The notes: generated by a model not told the origin, from the letters alone. DNA of 64,000 nt from Arthrobacter ramosus (GCF_039535095.1 NZ_BAAAWN010000001.1:2914001-2978000); one strand, 5' to 3'. Shown: positions 29,496 through 38,178, counted from the first letter of the stretch. Program-made: numbers and translations.

Positions 29496-31046
29496 TTACG
29501 GCTTCTTCCGGATAAGCGCCAGGAACATCGCATCGGTTTGATGCACGTGCGGCCACAATTGGGCGGTCAACTCGTGCCCGGCGCCCAGGTTGCCGCTCAG
29601 GCTGACCGCGTCCAGGGCCGCGCCGGCGTCGATCTGCTCCAGGTCGTCCCGCTTGCGCAGGACATCGCTGACGACGGCGGTGGTTTCGGCCGGGTGCGGG
29701 GAGCACGTCACGTACGCCACCACTCCGCCCGGTTTGACGGCGTCGATGGCCGAGTTGAGCAATTCGCGCTGCAACGGACCGAGATCGGCAAGGTCCTTGG
29801 GCGTCCGGCGCCAGCGTGATTCGGGGCGGCGGCGTAGCGCGCCAAGGCCGCTGCAGGGGACGTCGACCAGCACGCGGTCGAAAGTTTCCGGTTGTTCCTT
29901 GCCTACGTCGCGACCGTCGCCTACCCGCACGGTCCAGGCGTCCGCCGGAACCGCCGAGAGGGCTTGGCTGACCAGCTTTGCCCGGTGTTCGGCGGGTTCA
30001 TTGGCCAAGAGGCTCGCGCCTTCCTGGCGGGCGAGGGCGGCCAGCAGCGCGGCCTTGCCACCGGGACCGGCACAAAGGTCCAGCCACTTCTCGCCGTCCT
30101 TGGCGCCCCGTCCGAGGTCCACGGCCGCGACGGCGCGGGCTACCAACTGGGATCCGACGTCCTGGACGCGCGTGGTGCCTTCGCGGATGGAGGACATGCG
30201 CCCGAGGTCGCCACCGCTGGACAGCGCCGAGTCGATGACGAGTTCGCCGGGAGTGGCCCCGCTCTCCAGGGCTTCATCAAGATTGCCGATGCCGGGCAAC
30301 GCCACCAGGTTCACCACAGGGGCTGCGTTGTCGGCTTCGAGCAGTTCGGTGATTTCGCTCGCGGGACGGCCATGCATGACGAGCGATTGGCGCAGCGCCC
30401 TGACAATCCATTCCGGGTGCGCGTGGCGTATGGAAGCGATCTTGGTTTCGTCGGTCTCGTTTTCCAGCAGGTGGTCAAGCCACTCCGGCAGCGTCCTGGC
30501 GGTGACTTTTCGGAGCACCGCGTTGATGAGCGACGACGGGCCGGCTCCGATGACCGCGCGGGCCAGCCCGACAGTCTGGTCGAGTGCGGCGTGGGCAGGC
30601 ACGCGCATGGCGAGCAGCTGGTGGGCACCAAGGCGCAACGCATCAAGGACTGCCGGGTCGAGTTGGTCGAGCGGCCGGTCGACGCACTGGGCGAGGACGG
30701 CGTCGTACATCCCCTGGCCGCGAAGTGCCCCGTAGCTCAGCTCGGTGGCGAATCCGGCGTCGCGCTTGTCGAGGTGGTGGTGGCGGATCCGTGAGGGCAG
30801 CACAAGGTTTGCATATGCGTCTTCCGAAGCGACTGCGCGCAGGACTTCGAACGCCACCAATCGTGCCGGATCCGCGCGCCGGGTCCTCTGGGACGGTGCG
30901 TTGGTGGAGAAACCGCGTTGCGGGCCCCTGTTGCGTTCGCGGCCTTGGGCGTTGCGGTTGCTTTCGCCGCGGGGACCGCGGTTGCCGTGGCCCCCGCCAT
31001 CCCTGTTCCCATTGTCGTTGGGGCCGCGCCGGCCGGACTCATTCAT
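29496..31046 (-). CDS. rsmB: 16S rRNA (cytosine-C5) methyltransferase RsmB
   Basis: The 516-residue enzyme has an N-terminal NusB-like helical domain (about 50-190) and a SAM-dependent methyltransferase domain with LCAGPGGKAALLAALA, DVPCSGLGALRRRPESRW and the catalytic Cys in VAYVTCSPHPAET. Residues 2-45 form a Gly/Asn/Arg-rich low-complexity extension (GNRDGGGHGNRGPRG) that looks RNA-binding and disordered. The ATG at 31046 overlaps the fmt stop by 4 nt. It lies in the def-fmt-rsmB-rpe series usual for actinobacteria. Confidence 0.95.
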   Translation of the reverse strand: MNESGRRGPNDNGNRDGGGHGNRGPRGESNRNAQGRERNRGPQRGFSTNAPSQRTRRADPARLVAFEVLRAVASEDAYANLVLPSRIRHHHLDKRDAGFATELSYGALRGQGMYDAVLAQCVDRPLDQLDPAVLDALRLGAHQLLAMRVPAHAALDQTVGLARAVIGAGPSSLINAVLRKVTARTLPEWLDHLLENETDETKIASIRHAHPEWIVRALRQSLVMHGRPASEITELLEADNAAPVVNLVALPGIGNLDEALESGATPGELVIDSALSSGGDLGRMSSIREGTTRVQDVGSQLVARAVAAVDLGRGAKDGEKWLDLCAGPGGKAALLAALARQEGASLLANEPAEHRAKLVSQALSAVPADAWTVRVGDGRDVGKEQPETFDRVLVDVPCSGLGALRRRPESRWRRTPKDLADLGPLQRELLNSAIDAVKPGGVVAYVTCSPHPAETTAVVSDVLRKRDDLEQIDAGAALDAVSLSGNLGAGHELTAQLWPHVHQTDAMFLALIRKKP

Positions 31047-31963
31047 TCGAATTCCACGCTTTCTGGTGTTGCCAAACCACGGGCCCAATCGGCCGACGGC
31101 ATCATCTTCTTGCCCGCAGGCTGGATCTGCCCGAGCTGCACTGCATGGGATCCGGTCCCGACCAGGACGTTCTTGCCGTCAACCCGGACCTGGCCCGGTG
31201 CAAGGTCCCGGATGTCCGGGCGCAAAGCGACAGTCTCCAGTTTGACGCGCTGCCCGCGGAGCATGGTCCACGCTCCCGGCTCGGGCGTGACGCCGCGGGA
31301 CCTGCGGTTGATGGCGAGGGCCGGTTGCGTCCAGTCGAGCCGGCCATCGTCGAGCGTTAGTTTGGGCGCGAGTGAGACTTCGCCTTGCTGGGGCTGGGGG
31401 GCCGCCTTGCCGGACTCGACGGCGGATAGTGTCTGGGTGAGCAGGATCGCGCCGCTGCGCGAGAGCCGCTCCAGCAAGTCGCCGGACGTGTCTTCAGGGC
31501 GTACGGTTTCCGTCAAAGTCCCGAAGACCGGTCCGGTGTCGAGTCCTTCTTCGAGGAGGAAGGTAGCAGCTCCCGTGATGTCGTCACCGGCGATGACTGA
31601 ACGTTGGACCGGTGCGGCGCCGCGCCAGGCAGGAAGGAGGGAGAAGTGGAGGTTGATCCAGCCGTGGCGCGGCACTCCGAGTGCGGCTTTGGGGACGAGT
31701 CCCCCGTAGGCGACAATCGCTGCGACGTCCGGCTCATAAGAAGCGATCCGCCCGGTGGTCCCGGCGTCCACTTTCGACGCGTGGATGATGTCGATGCCCA
31801 GTTCAGCCGCACGTGCTGCCACCGGCGACGGCGTCAGGATCCGTTTGCGGCCGGTCGGGGCATCCGGCCTGGTCAGTACCGCCACGATCTCGAATCCGGC
31901 CGCGATCAGCGCGTCAAGGGACGGGACTGCTACAGCCGGGGTGCCGGCGAAAAGCACCCTCAT
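31043..31963 (-). CDS. fmt: Methionyl-tRNA formyltransferase
   Basis: This 306-residue enzyme formylates the initiator Met-tRNA using 10-formyl-THF. It begins MRVLFAGTPAVAVPSL and carries the formyltransferase motif NLHFSLLPAWRGAAPVQ with downstream TGAATFLLEEGLDTGPVF (Asn, His and Asp catalytic positions) and a C-terminal OB-like domain. It overlaps both def (ATGA upstream) and rsmB (ATGA downstream), so all three are translationally coupled. Confidence 0.98.
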   Translation of the reverse strand: MRVLFAGTPAVAVPSLDALIAAGFEIVAVLTRPDAPTGRKRILTPSPVAARAAELGIDIIHASKVDAGTTGRIASYEPDVAAIVAYGGLVPKAALGVPRHGWINLHFSLLPAWRGAAPVQRSVIAGDDITGAATFLLEEGLDTGPVFGTLTETVRPEDTSGDLLERLSRSGAILLTQTLSAVESGKAAPQPQQGEVSLAPKLTLDDGRLDWTQPALAINRRSRGVTPEPGAWTMLRGQRVKLETVALRPDIRDLAPGQVRVDGKNVLVGTGSHAVQLGQIQPAGKKMMPSADWARGLATPESVEFE

Positions 31964-32526
31964 TCGGCAGCCCCGAAGCTGCCGAAGCTGGAGCCCACAG
32001 TGTTGGCCCTCTTGGCGGTGGTCCGTTCTGTTACGGAGTGGTAGTTCGCCGCACGGATGGCCCGGAGGGCGGTTTTCCGGTCTTCACCCTCGAGGCGGTC
32101 GGTGAACAGGATCCCGTCCAGGTGGTCGGTCTCGTGCTGGAAGCAGCGGGCGAGCATGCCCTCTGCCTCAACGGACACGGGGTTGCCGTTCAGGTCCACG
32201 CCGGTGGCGCGTGTGGTCCTGCGGCGGCGAACCGGGAACGCGAGTCCGGGAATGGAAAGGCAGCCTTCCACCTCGTCAGGCTGGAAGTCATCGCTGTTTT
32301 CCAGCACGGGGTTGATGATGTGGCCTTCCACGCCGCCGATCCGGTAAGTGAAGACCCGCTGGCTGACGCCGATCTGCGGGGCGGCGAGCCCTGCACCGTC
32401 CACGTCTTCCATGGTCTCGGTCATGTCCGACACGAGTTTGGCGAGCTCAGGCCCGAATTCCGTGACTGGATCAGCAACCGTGCGGAGCACGGGGTCGCCG
32501 ATGATACGGATACTCAAAATGGCCAT
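31960..32526 (-). CDS. def: Peptide deformylase
   Basis: The 188-residue metalloenzyme removes the N-formyl group from nascent proteins. All three motifs are present: GAGLAAPQIG (44-53), EGCLS with metal Cys89, and QHETDHLDG with H131, E132 and H135. The C-terminus carries a short additional tail (ERTTAKRANTVGSS). It overlaps fmt, the gene for the enzyme adding the formyl group, by 4 nt. Confidence 0.98.
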   Translation of the reverse strand: MAILSIRIIGDPVLRTVADPVTEFGPELAKLVSDMTETMEDVDGAGLAAPQIGVSQRVFTYRIGGVEGHIINPVLENSDDFQPDEVEGCLSIPGLAFPVRRRRTTRATGVDLNGNPVSVEAEGMLARCFQHETDHLDGILFTDRLEGEDRKTALRAIRAANYHSVTERTTAKRANTVGSSFGSFGAAE

Positions 32527-32576
32527 GTGCTGTCTTTCCTCACGATCGGCGAAGCTTCGGTCCCCGCAAAAGGGGC

Positions 32577-33458
32577 CTAGGCCAGTTTAGTTGAGCCTGC
32601 GGGCGCCGCGGCGGCAGGGTACGACGGCGGAGCTACGGGGAGCAGCGCCGTTCCGGCTGCGGCCACATCGGCAGACATCTCCCACACCCGCTTCAAGGCG
32701 CAGAACTTCCACCAGTGGTGCTTGAGAACGTCCGGGTTGGCCCGCTGGGGACGCACTTCGGTCTCGCCGATAGCAACCGCAAGCAGGACAGGGTTTTCAC
32801 CGTATTTCCACGGTTCCCACTCCCCTGCGACTGGATCCACAAGGCTCTCCTCGGCCTTCATGCCCGCAACCAGTTGCATCACCACCTTGTCGTCGAGGGG
32901 TTTCACTGTTCCATCGCGGGTGGTGCCTTTGGTCTTGTAGTCGATCAGGCAGACCCTGCCGTTGACTTTGGCGACGAGGTCAAGGGTTCCGGCGTAGCCA
33001 ACGCTGGCGTTCCACACGGTGATCTCGGGCGCAATGGGCTCCACCCGGTAGAGCTCCCACCATTCGTCGAAGCGGGCCGCGAAGGCTTCCTCGCCATGTG
33101 AAGCGAGCTCTTCACGCGTCTCCTTCACGCGGTGCGTGCGTCCGAGGGCGCGGAGGGCCACTTGCTCGCAGTAGTTATGCACGCGGTCGCCGCGTCGTGC
33201 AGCGTCGTCCCGGTACACCTCCGCAGCCTTGGCTGCCTTGTTGACGGCCTGCCTTAGCTTGGCGGGACTGGACAGATGTTGTGGGAGTTCGGGATCTTTC
33301 GCCAGGCTGCTGGCACCCATGTAGCCGAACCAGCCGTCCAGGGAGTGGGCCTGCTGGCCGATCACTGTGGTGATGGAAGGGACCGAGAAGGTCTCGGACG
33401 TGGACCGGGCATACATCCGGCCGTATTCGGTGGCGTGGGCAAGCAGTGGATCTGTCAT
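32577..33458 (-). CDS. PD-(D/E)XK nuclease-like protein (RecB/Cas4-type fold)
   Basis: The 293-residue protein has the nuclease-like core GYAGTLDLVAKVNGRVCLIDYKTKG at about 148-172, giving the D...DxK pattern of the PD-(D/E)XK superfamily, followed by VVMQLVAGMKAEESL, the QL-type helix of RecB-like exonucleases. No helicase or cysteine cluster is fused. Its N-terminal 110 residues are helical and contain VHNYCEQVALRAL. The actual substrate is unknown; the gene is upstream of def on the same strand, separated by 50 bp. It might be a DNA repair nuclease or have lost catalysis. The C-terminal 30 residues are Ala/Pro-rich. Confidence 0.75.
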   Translation of the reverse strand: MTDPLLAHATEYGRMYARSTSETFSVPSITTVIGQQAHSLDGWFGYMGASSLAKDPELPQHLSSPAKLRQAVNKAAKAAEVYRDDAARRGDRVHNYCEQVALRALGRTHRVKETREELASHGEEAFAARFDEWWELYRVEPIAPEITVWNASVGYAGTLDLVAKVNGRVCLIDYKTKGTTRDGTVKPLDDKVVMQLVAGMKAEESLVDPVAGEWEPWKYGENPVLLAVAIGETEVRPQRANPDVLKHHWWKFCALKRVWEMSADVAAAGTALLPVAPPSYPAAAAPAGSTKLA

Positions 33459-33573
33459 AGGAAAACTCTGTCACACACCGCGGACAAGAAGATGCGGAGC
33501 CTAGGTGGCTGCCGCCGAAAGCACGCTCCGTCGATCGGTGGGTCCCCTCCCGCGACCAAGGGATGATTTGAAT

Positions 33574-33804
33574 ATGCGAATTTCTTACGACCCTGAAGCA
33601 CGGGCCGCCTATGTTTCATTGCTCGGAGCGATCGAAGATGGCTCATCGGTACGCCAGCTTGGCCCCATTGACCTTCCGGGCGGGGACGGCCAGATTGTGG
33701 TTGATTTGGACAGAGACGGACACATCCTTGGTTTCGAAATCCTCAATGCCGATCTCGCCCTGAGCCCGGAGGTAATCGCCAAAGCAACAAATCCGGGTGA
33801 GTGA
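33574..33804 (+). CDS. DUF2283 family small protein
   Basis: The 76-residue protein begins MRISYDPEARAAYVSLLG and ends around GQIVVDLDRDGHILGFEILNA, the beta-rich pattern of DUF2283 proteins, whose function is unknown. The ATG at 33574 is preceded by AAGGGA 10 nt upstream; the longer frame from 33505 has no family match. It is divergent from the nuclease-like gene and codirectional with the diguanylate cyclase 119 bp later. Confidence 0.8.
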   Translation: MRISYDPEARAAYVSLLGAIEDGSSVRQLGPIDLPGGDGQIVVDLDRDGHILGFEILNADLALSPEVIAKATNPGE

Positions 33805-33923
33805 TCTGAAATACAAAAGCAAGCGCCGCTCCGCCCCGCAACCAGGGCCTCGACGCATGGCGCACAAGATTCCTTGACTCCCGGTGCCATAATTGGTCAC
33901 GTCCGCGGATACGGGAGCGAAAA

Positions 33924-35072
33924 GTGGTCCTCGATATAACAACACTGCGAGTGGCCCTTGGCGTGGTCGCCCTGACGCTGCTCCTTCTGTTTTATGCATC
34001 CTTCAGGCGCACGCGGTCCTCCTACAACGGGTGGTGGTGCATCGCCCTCTTGTTCTTCCTTGCTGGAAACCTGGCCTTCCTTCTCAACGGGACACCACAC
34101 CAAGTTTGGGCAAATCCTTCGGGAAACGTCCTCCTGGTGGGCGGGGCACTGAGTGTCTGGACCGGAGCCCGCTCTCTCCGGATGTTGCCGCCGCCAAAAT
34201 GGCAGTTTGCTACGGCGTGTGGAATCACAGCGCTCTCGTCCCTATTGGAGAACCCCGGTTACAACACCTGGTCCGGGGGCCTGGTCTATCTGGGATTCAT
34301 GACCCTGGGCATCGCGTTGGCGTCCCGCGACCTGTGGCTACTGGACTCCAGCTACTCCCACGTGCACAAGTCGATGGCCTTGGCCGCGGGGTTCCTGGCC
34401 GCCTACTATTTCTGCCGCCTGGCCGTGTACCTCGTCGACGGTCCAAGCGGACCGAATTTCCGCATGTATTTCGGCCCATCAATGGCCAGCCTGGTCACGC
34501 TGGTACTCCTGGTTGCGGTCTCTTTCAGCATGACCGCCCTCAGCAACGATCAGTTGATCAACCGGCTCAGCGAACGCGCTGCACGCGACAACCTGACCGG
34601 GCTGCTCAACCGTGGCACTTTCATGGACCTGGCCACCAAGGAACTCGAGCGCCTGCATGCCACAAGCCCTGTCGCCTCGTTGATCCTGGCCGACTTGGAC
34701 CACTTCAAGGCAATCAACGATGAGTACGGTCATGCCGCCGGTGACGCCGCCCTGCAGGCGTTCGCGGCTGCGTGCTCCGAGTCAGTACGGTCCACCGACC
34801 TGGTCGCACGGTACGGGGGCGAAGAGTTCATCCTGCTCTTGCCGGGAGCCAGCCAGGAGCGGGCCGAAAGCATCGCGGCCGACATCAATCGCTCTTTGGC
34901 GGCCAGCAAGAGCCTCGACGACATCCACCTTCCAACGGTGAGTTACGGAGTCACCTCAACCCAGGTCGGCGCAGTCGACCTCACGGCGATGATTGCTGCC
35001 GCCGACGCGGCACTCTACGAAGCGAAGTCACTCGGAAGGAACCGGGTAGTCAGGGCGGCGCCTCGCGCATGA
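33924..35072 (+). CDS. Membrane-bound diguanylate cyclase (GGDEF)
   Basis: The 382-residue protein has about six or seven membrane helices in the first 205 residues and a cytoplasmic GGDEF domain (about 215-378). The domain shows DNLTGLLNRGTF, DLDHFKAINDEYGHAAGD, the active loop RYGGEEFILLLPG and, five residues before it, RSTD, the RxxD inhibitory site for product feedback. It should make cyclic di-GMP. No known sensor domain is recognisable in the membrane part. The start is a GTG with AGCGAAAA upstream. A strong hairpin terminator follows. No phosphodiesterase or c-di-GMP effector is nearby. Confidence 0.93.
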   Translation: MVLDITTLRVALGVVALTLLLLFYASFRRTRSSYNGWWCIALLFFLAGNLAFLLNGTPHQVWANPSGNVLLVGGALSVWTGARSLRMLPPPKWQFATACGITALSSLLENPGYNTWSGGLVYLGFMTLGIALASRDLWLLDSSYSHVHKSMALAAGFLAAYYFCRLAVYLVDGPSGPNFRMYFGPSMASLVTLVLLVAVSFSMTALSNDQLINRLSERAARDNLTGLLNRGTFMDLATKELERLHATSPVASLILADLDHFKAINDEYGHAAGDAALQAFAAACSESVRSTDLVARYGGEEFILLLPGASQERAESIAADINRSLAASKSLDDIHLPTVSYGVTSTQVGAVDLTAMIAAADAALYEAKSLGRNRVVRAAPRA

Positions 35073-35115
35073 TCGGGCCTCGATGGGCTTGAGGCAAGGA
35101 ACCCGCGGGCAACAC

Positions 35116-35165
35116 AAGAGGTCCTGCGCGAAACATGAACAATGTTTCGCACAGGACCTCTTTTT
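35116..35165. terminator. Two-way terminator between diguanylate cyclase and tRNA-Val
   Basis: An approximately 20-bp stem (AAGAGGTCCTG...GCGAAACAT pairing with ATGTTTCGC...CAGGACCTCTT, one mismatch) is followed by TTTTT on the plus strand. It lies 43 bp after the cyclase stop and immediately beyond the CCA end of the minus-strand tRNA-Val. Confidence 0.85.
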
Positions 35166-35239
35166 GGTGGGCGATACTGGGTTCGAACCAGTGACCTCTT
35201 CGGTGTGAACGAAGCGCGCTACCACTGCGCCAATCGCCC
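35165..35239 (-). tRNA. tRNA-Val(CAC), CCA encoded
   Basis: The minus strand has acceptor stem GGGCGAT/ATCGCCC, anticodon stem CTTCG/CGAAG with loop TTCACAC (anticodon CAC) and T-loop GGTTCGAACCC, followed by ACCA. It differs from the nearby tRNA-Val(GAC) genes at about six positions. Confidence 0.96.
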
Positions 35240-35410
35240 GTGCACAAGAAGACTAACTGACCCCGGCCGGAATTCAAAAATCTGTAAAGTGTCGGGCCGA
35301 CCGACCAGGCAACAACCGGGAAAAGGCCCACGAATCACATCGGTGTAACTCGCAAAATCCGCGCCAATTCAAGGAACTAACACCCATTGCTTACGATTCC
35401 GGCAGATCGA

Positions 35411-35438
35411 TTTGGAGTTTCCCGGAACCTCCTATAGA
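35411..35438 (+). promoter_or_regulatory. Candidate promoter of the tRNA cluster
   Basis: TTTGGA (35411-35416) and TATAGA (35433-35438) separated by 16 bp lie about 60 bp before the first tRNA-Gly. The rest of the 260-bp gap 35240-35499 holds no gene that I can see. Confidence 0.45.
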
Positions 35439-35499
35439 GTTTTTACTCGTCGGAAAGCGACGGAATGCCCCCTGCGGGCAGGCCGCCGAAGAAGACTAT

Positions 35500-35572
<73 letters not shown>

Positions 35573-35627
35573 CGCAGGACACTGTCACGGCATTGACTTC
35601 TTGGAACCCCAGGAATCGTGCTTACAC

Positions 35628-35698
35628 GGTGGGTTGGCCGAGAGGCGAGGCAGCGGCCTGCAAAGCCGTATACACGGGTTCGAATCCCGTACCCACCT
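35628..35698 (+). tRNA. tRNA-Cys(GCA)
   Basis: Acceptor stem GGTGGGT/ACCCACC, anticodon arm with CGGC CTGCAAA GCCG (anticodon GCA), T-loop GGTTCGAATCC. 71 nt, no CCA encoded. Confidence 0.96.
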
Positions 35699-35739
35699 CG
35701 GTGAAAACCTTGGTTTCCGGTCCAGGCCGGATTGCATTT

Positions 35740-35814
35740 GGGCGATTGGCGCAGCGGTAGCGCGCTTCCCTGACACGGAAGAGGTCACTGGTTCGATCCC
35801 AGTATCGCCCACCA
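35740..35814 (+). tRNA. tRNA-Val(GAC), copy 1
   Basis: Acceptor stem GGGCGAT/ATCGCCC, anticodon stem CTTCC/GGAAG around CTGACAC (anticodon GAC), T-loop GGTTCGATCCC, CCA encoded. Confidence 0.96.
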
Positions 35815-35871
35815 AGGCAAGGCAACTTGCTTGTTGATGAACATCCGGCCCCGGCCGGAAGATCGTCATGT

Positions 35872-35944
<73 letters not shown>

Positions 35945-35992
35945 CTCGTATTTTAAGGTCCCGGCAACGGGCCGGCCGGCTTATGCCGATCC

Positions 35993-36067
35993 GGGCGATT
36001 GGCGCAGCGGTAGCGCGCTTCCCTGACACGGAAGAGGTCACTGGTTCGATCCCAGTATCGCCCACCA
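35993..36067 (+). tRNA. tRNA-Val(GAC), copy 2
   Basis: Identical to the copy at 35740, including the encoded CCA. Confidence 0.96.
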
Positions 36068-36123
36068 AGGCAAGGCAACTTGCTTGTTGATGAAAGTCCG
36101 GCCCGGCCGGAAGATCGTCATGT

Positions 36124-36196
<73 letters not shown>

Positions 36197-36250
36197 CCAT
36201 TTCCTCGACATCTGGCCAGCGCCGCTGGTCAAAAGCAGTGACACCGTCCA

Positions 36251-36277
36251 AGCAGCTCCGCCGGAGCTGCTTTTTTT
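36251..36277 (+). terminator. Rho-independent terminator of the tRNA cluster
   Basis: AGCAGCTCC GCC GGAGCTGCT, a 9-bp perfect stem, is followed by TTTTTT. It closes the tRNA operon before the permease gene. Confidence 0.9.
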
Positions 36278-36440
36278 GTGCCCGCAGACGCCCACCACAT
36301 GCCGCCTACCCATGCCGCTCACCCGAAAGATCAGCAAACCTGATCAATACCACTCAGCAAAAATCACTTTATCCAATGTGATTCACATCGCATACTTTCT
36401 TCAGGCCCAATTCGTCCACGCCCACACGCAGGAGCACCCG

Positions 36441-37898
36441 GTGAATCAACAAACAGTCGTTCGTTCGATCATGAGGAAGAAACCCATTGACGACATCGAG
36501 GAGGAAAGCAAACACAGCGGGCTCTTCAAAAGCCTGGGGCTCTGGCAACTGACAGCAATCGGCGTCGGCGGCATCATCGGCGTCGGGATCTTCTCCTTGG
36601 CCGGGCTCGTGGCACACGGAAGCGCGGACACCCCAGGTGTCGGCCCCGCTGTATTGATCTCGTTCCTGGTCGCAGGTCTTGCCTCAGCGGCAGCGGCACT
36701 CTCCTACGCCGAATTCGCCGGCATGATCCCCCGCGCCGGATCCGCCTACACCTATGGCTACGTTGCCCTTGGCGAGGTCATCGGATGGTTCATCGGCTGG
36801 GACCTCCTGCTGGAGTACATCGCAATCGTCGCCGTCGTCGCGATCGGCATTTCCGGCTATTTCGACGCGTTCCTTTCCGGGATCGGCGTCCACATGCCGG
36901 CGTGGATGACCTCGACGGCGGACGAAGGACATGGCGGCATCATCAACCTGCCGGCCATCCTGGTCTGCCTTCTGGTCACCTGGATCCTGTCCCGTGGAAC
37001 CAAGGCCTTCGGCCGCTTCGAACTCGTGGCGGTGGCCATCAAGGTGGTCCTGATCCTGTTCATCATCGGCCTGGGCATCTTCTACATCAACACGAACAAC
37101 TACAATCCGTTCATGCCCAGCGGCTTCGGCCCTGTCGTGGCCGGTTCAGCCACCGTGTTCTTCGCCGTGTTCGGCTACGACGCCATGAGCACCGCGGCCG
37201 AGGAAGCCAAGGACGGCAAGAAGCACATGCCCAAGGCAATCGTGCTCTCCCTTGTCATCGCGATGCTCCTCTATGTTGCGGCGACCCTGGTGCTCACCGG
37301 CATGCAGAACTACAAGGACATCAACCCGACGGCCGGTTTCGCCTCCGCCTTCAGCGGTGTGGGCCTGCCCGTCATCGCCACCATCATCTCGGTGTTCGCC
37401 GTGCTGTCGATCCTCACCGTGATGCTGACCTTCCTGCTCGGCGTTACCCGTGTCTGGTTCTCCATGAGCCGCGACGGTCTGCTCCCGGGCTGGTTTGCCA
37501 AGACGGACCGTCATGGCACCCCGCAGCGGGTCACCTGGATTGCCGGCATTACGTCAGCTTTCTTGGCGGGCGTGTTCCCCATAAAGGCCGTTGCGGACCT
37601 GACCAACATCGGCATCCTGGCCGCGTTCGTCGTCGTCTGTCTCTCGGTCATCATCTTCCGGTACAAGAAGCCCGACGCGCCGCGTACCTTCCGGCTGCCA
37701 TTCATGCCGGTGGTCCCCGCGTTCGGCATGCTGGCATCCGCCTTCCTCATGACCCAGTTGCATTGGGAAACCTGGCTTCGCTTTGTCGTGTGGCTGGTCA
37801 TCGGACTGGTCATCTACTTCGGCTACGGCCGCAAGCATTCGCTCATGAATCCGGACAGTCCGCGCCACCAGGAGCTTTCTCCCGACAAGCAGCTGTGA
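36441..37898 (+). CDS. APC family amino acid permease (cationic amino acid transporter type)
   Basis: The 485-residue protein has about 12 membrane helices and the opening GLWQLTAIGVGGIIGVGIFSLAG of the APC superfamily, close to the YfnA/CAT branch, plus AEFAGMIPRAGSAYTYGYVALGE and FFAVFGYDAMSTAAEEAKDGKK. It most likely imports an amino acid in exchange with or driven by protons; which one cannot be told. A GTG at 36441 with GGAG 6 nt upstream is chosen (VNQQTVVRSIMRKK); an ATG at 36471 is possible. The frame extends further 5' through the tRNA terminator and is not coding there. Confidence 0.92.
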   Translation: MNQQTVVRSIMRKKPIDDIEEESKHSGLFKSLGLWQLTAIGVGGIIGVGIFSLAGLVAHGSADTPGVGPAVLISFLVAGLASAAAALSYAEFAGMIPRAGSAYTYGYVALGEVIGWFIGWDLLLEYIAIVAVVAIGISGYFDAFLSGIGVHMPAWMTSTADEGHGGIINLPAILVCLLVTWILSRGTKAFGRFELVAVAIKVVLILFIIGLGIFYINTNNYNPFMPSGFGPVVAGSATVFFAVFGYDAMSTAAEEAKDGKKHMPKAIVLSLVIAMLLYVAATLVLTGMQNYKDINPTAGFASAFSGVGLPVIATIISVFAVLSILTVMLTFLLGVTRVWFSMSRDGLLPGWFAKTDRHGTPQRVTWIAGITSAFLAGVFPIKAVADLTNIGILAAFVVVCLSVIIFRYKKPDAPRTFRLPFMPVVPAFGMLASAFLMTQLHWETWLRFVVWLVIGLVIYFGYGRKHSLMNPDSPRHQELSPDKQL

Positions 37899-37905
37899 CC
37901 CCCTC

Positions 37906-37938
37906 GAAAATTCGTTTGACATCACAGTCAAATTTTTC
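37906..37938 (+). terminator. Weak hairpin after the permease
   Basis: TTTGAC ATCACA GTCAAA followed by TTTTT lies 17 bp past the permease stop. The stem is only 6-8 bp and A/T rich; it may be a terminator or an operator for the small gene downstream. Confidence 0.4.
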
Positions 37939-37939
37939 C

Positions 37940-37968
37940 TTGGCACCTCCAAGGTCTCGGGTTAGGAT
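37940..37968 (+). promoter_or_regulatory. Candidate promoter of the decayed small gene
   Basis: TTGGCA (37940-37945) and TAGGAT (37963-37968) are separated by 17 bp, followed after about 36 bp by the GGGAGG ribosome site at 38004-38009. Confidence 0.45.
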
Positions 37969-38014
37969 CGAAAACGGAGGAGCGAACTGGCTCCGTGATT
38001 GAAGGGAGGTGCCC

Positions 38015-38178
38015 GTGGGATTATTTGACGATCTGAAGGGCAAAGTTCAGGACCTCGTTGGTGGCAATGAAGAAGCCATCAAGGACGGCATCGAATAGGC
38101 CGCCGATTTTATCGACGACTAGATGCGGTTCAGAGAGCCGCTTCCGAGTTCGTGGGCAACCTCGACGGTTTGCTGTAA
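38015..38178 (+). pseudogene. Decayed small antitoxin-like gene (MT0933/Rv0909 type)
   Basis: A GTG at 38015 with GGGAGG 5 nt upstream begins MGLFDDLKGKVQDLVGGNEE and continues AIKDGIE, the start of the actinobacterial MT0933-type antitoxin family (typically ..FDDLKGKA.ELV... GIEKAGDFVD). TAG stops interrupt at 38096 and 38120, each where a Lys codon AAG is expected (GIE-K-AADFIDD-K). After a change of frame the C-terminus AASEFVGNLDGLL ends at a TAA at 38178. The intact gene would encode about 55 residues. Promoter and ribosome site remain intact. A toxin partner is not seen. Confidence 0.65.
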
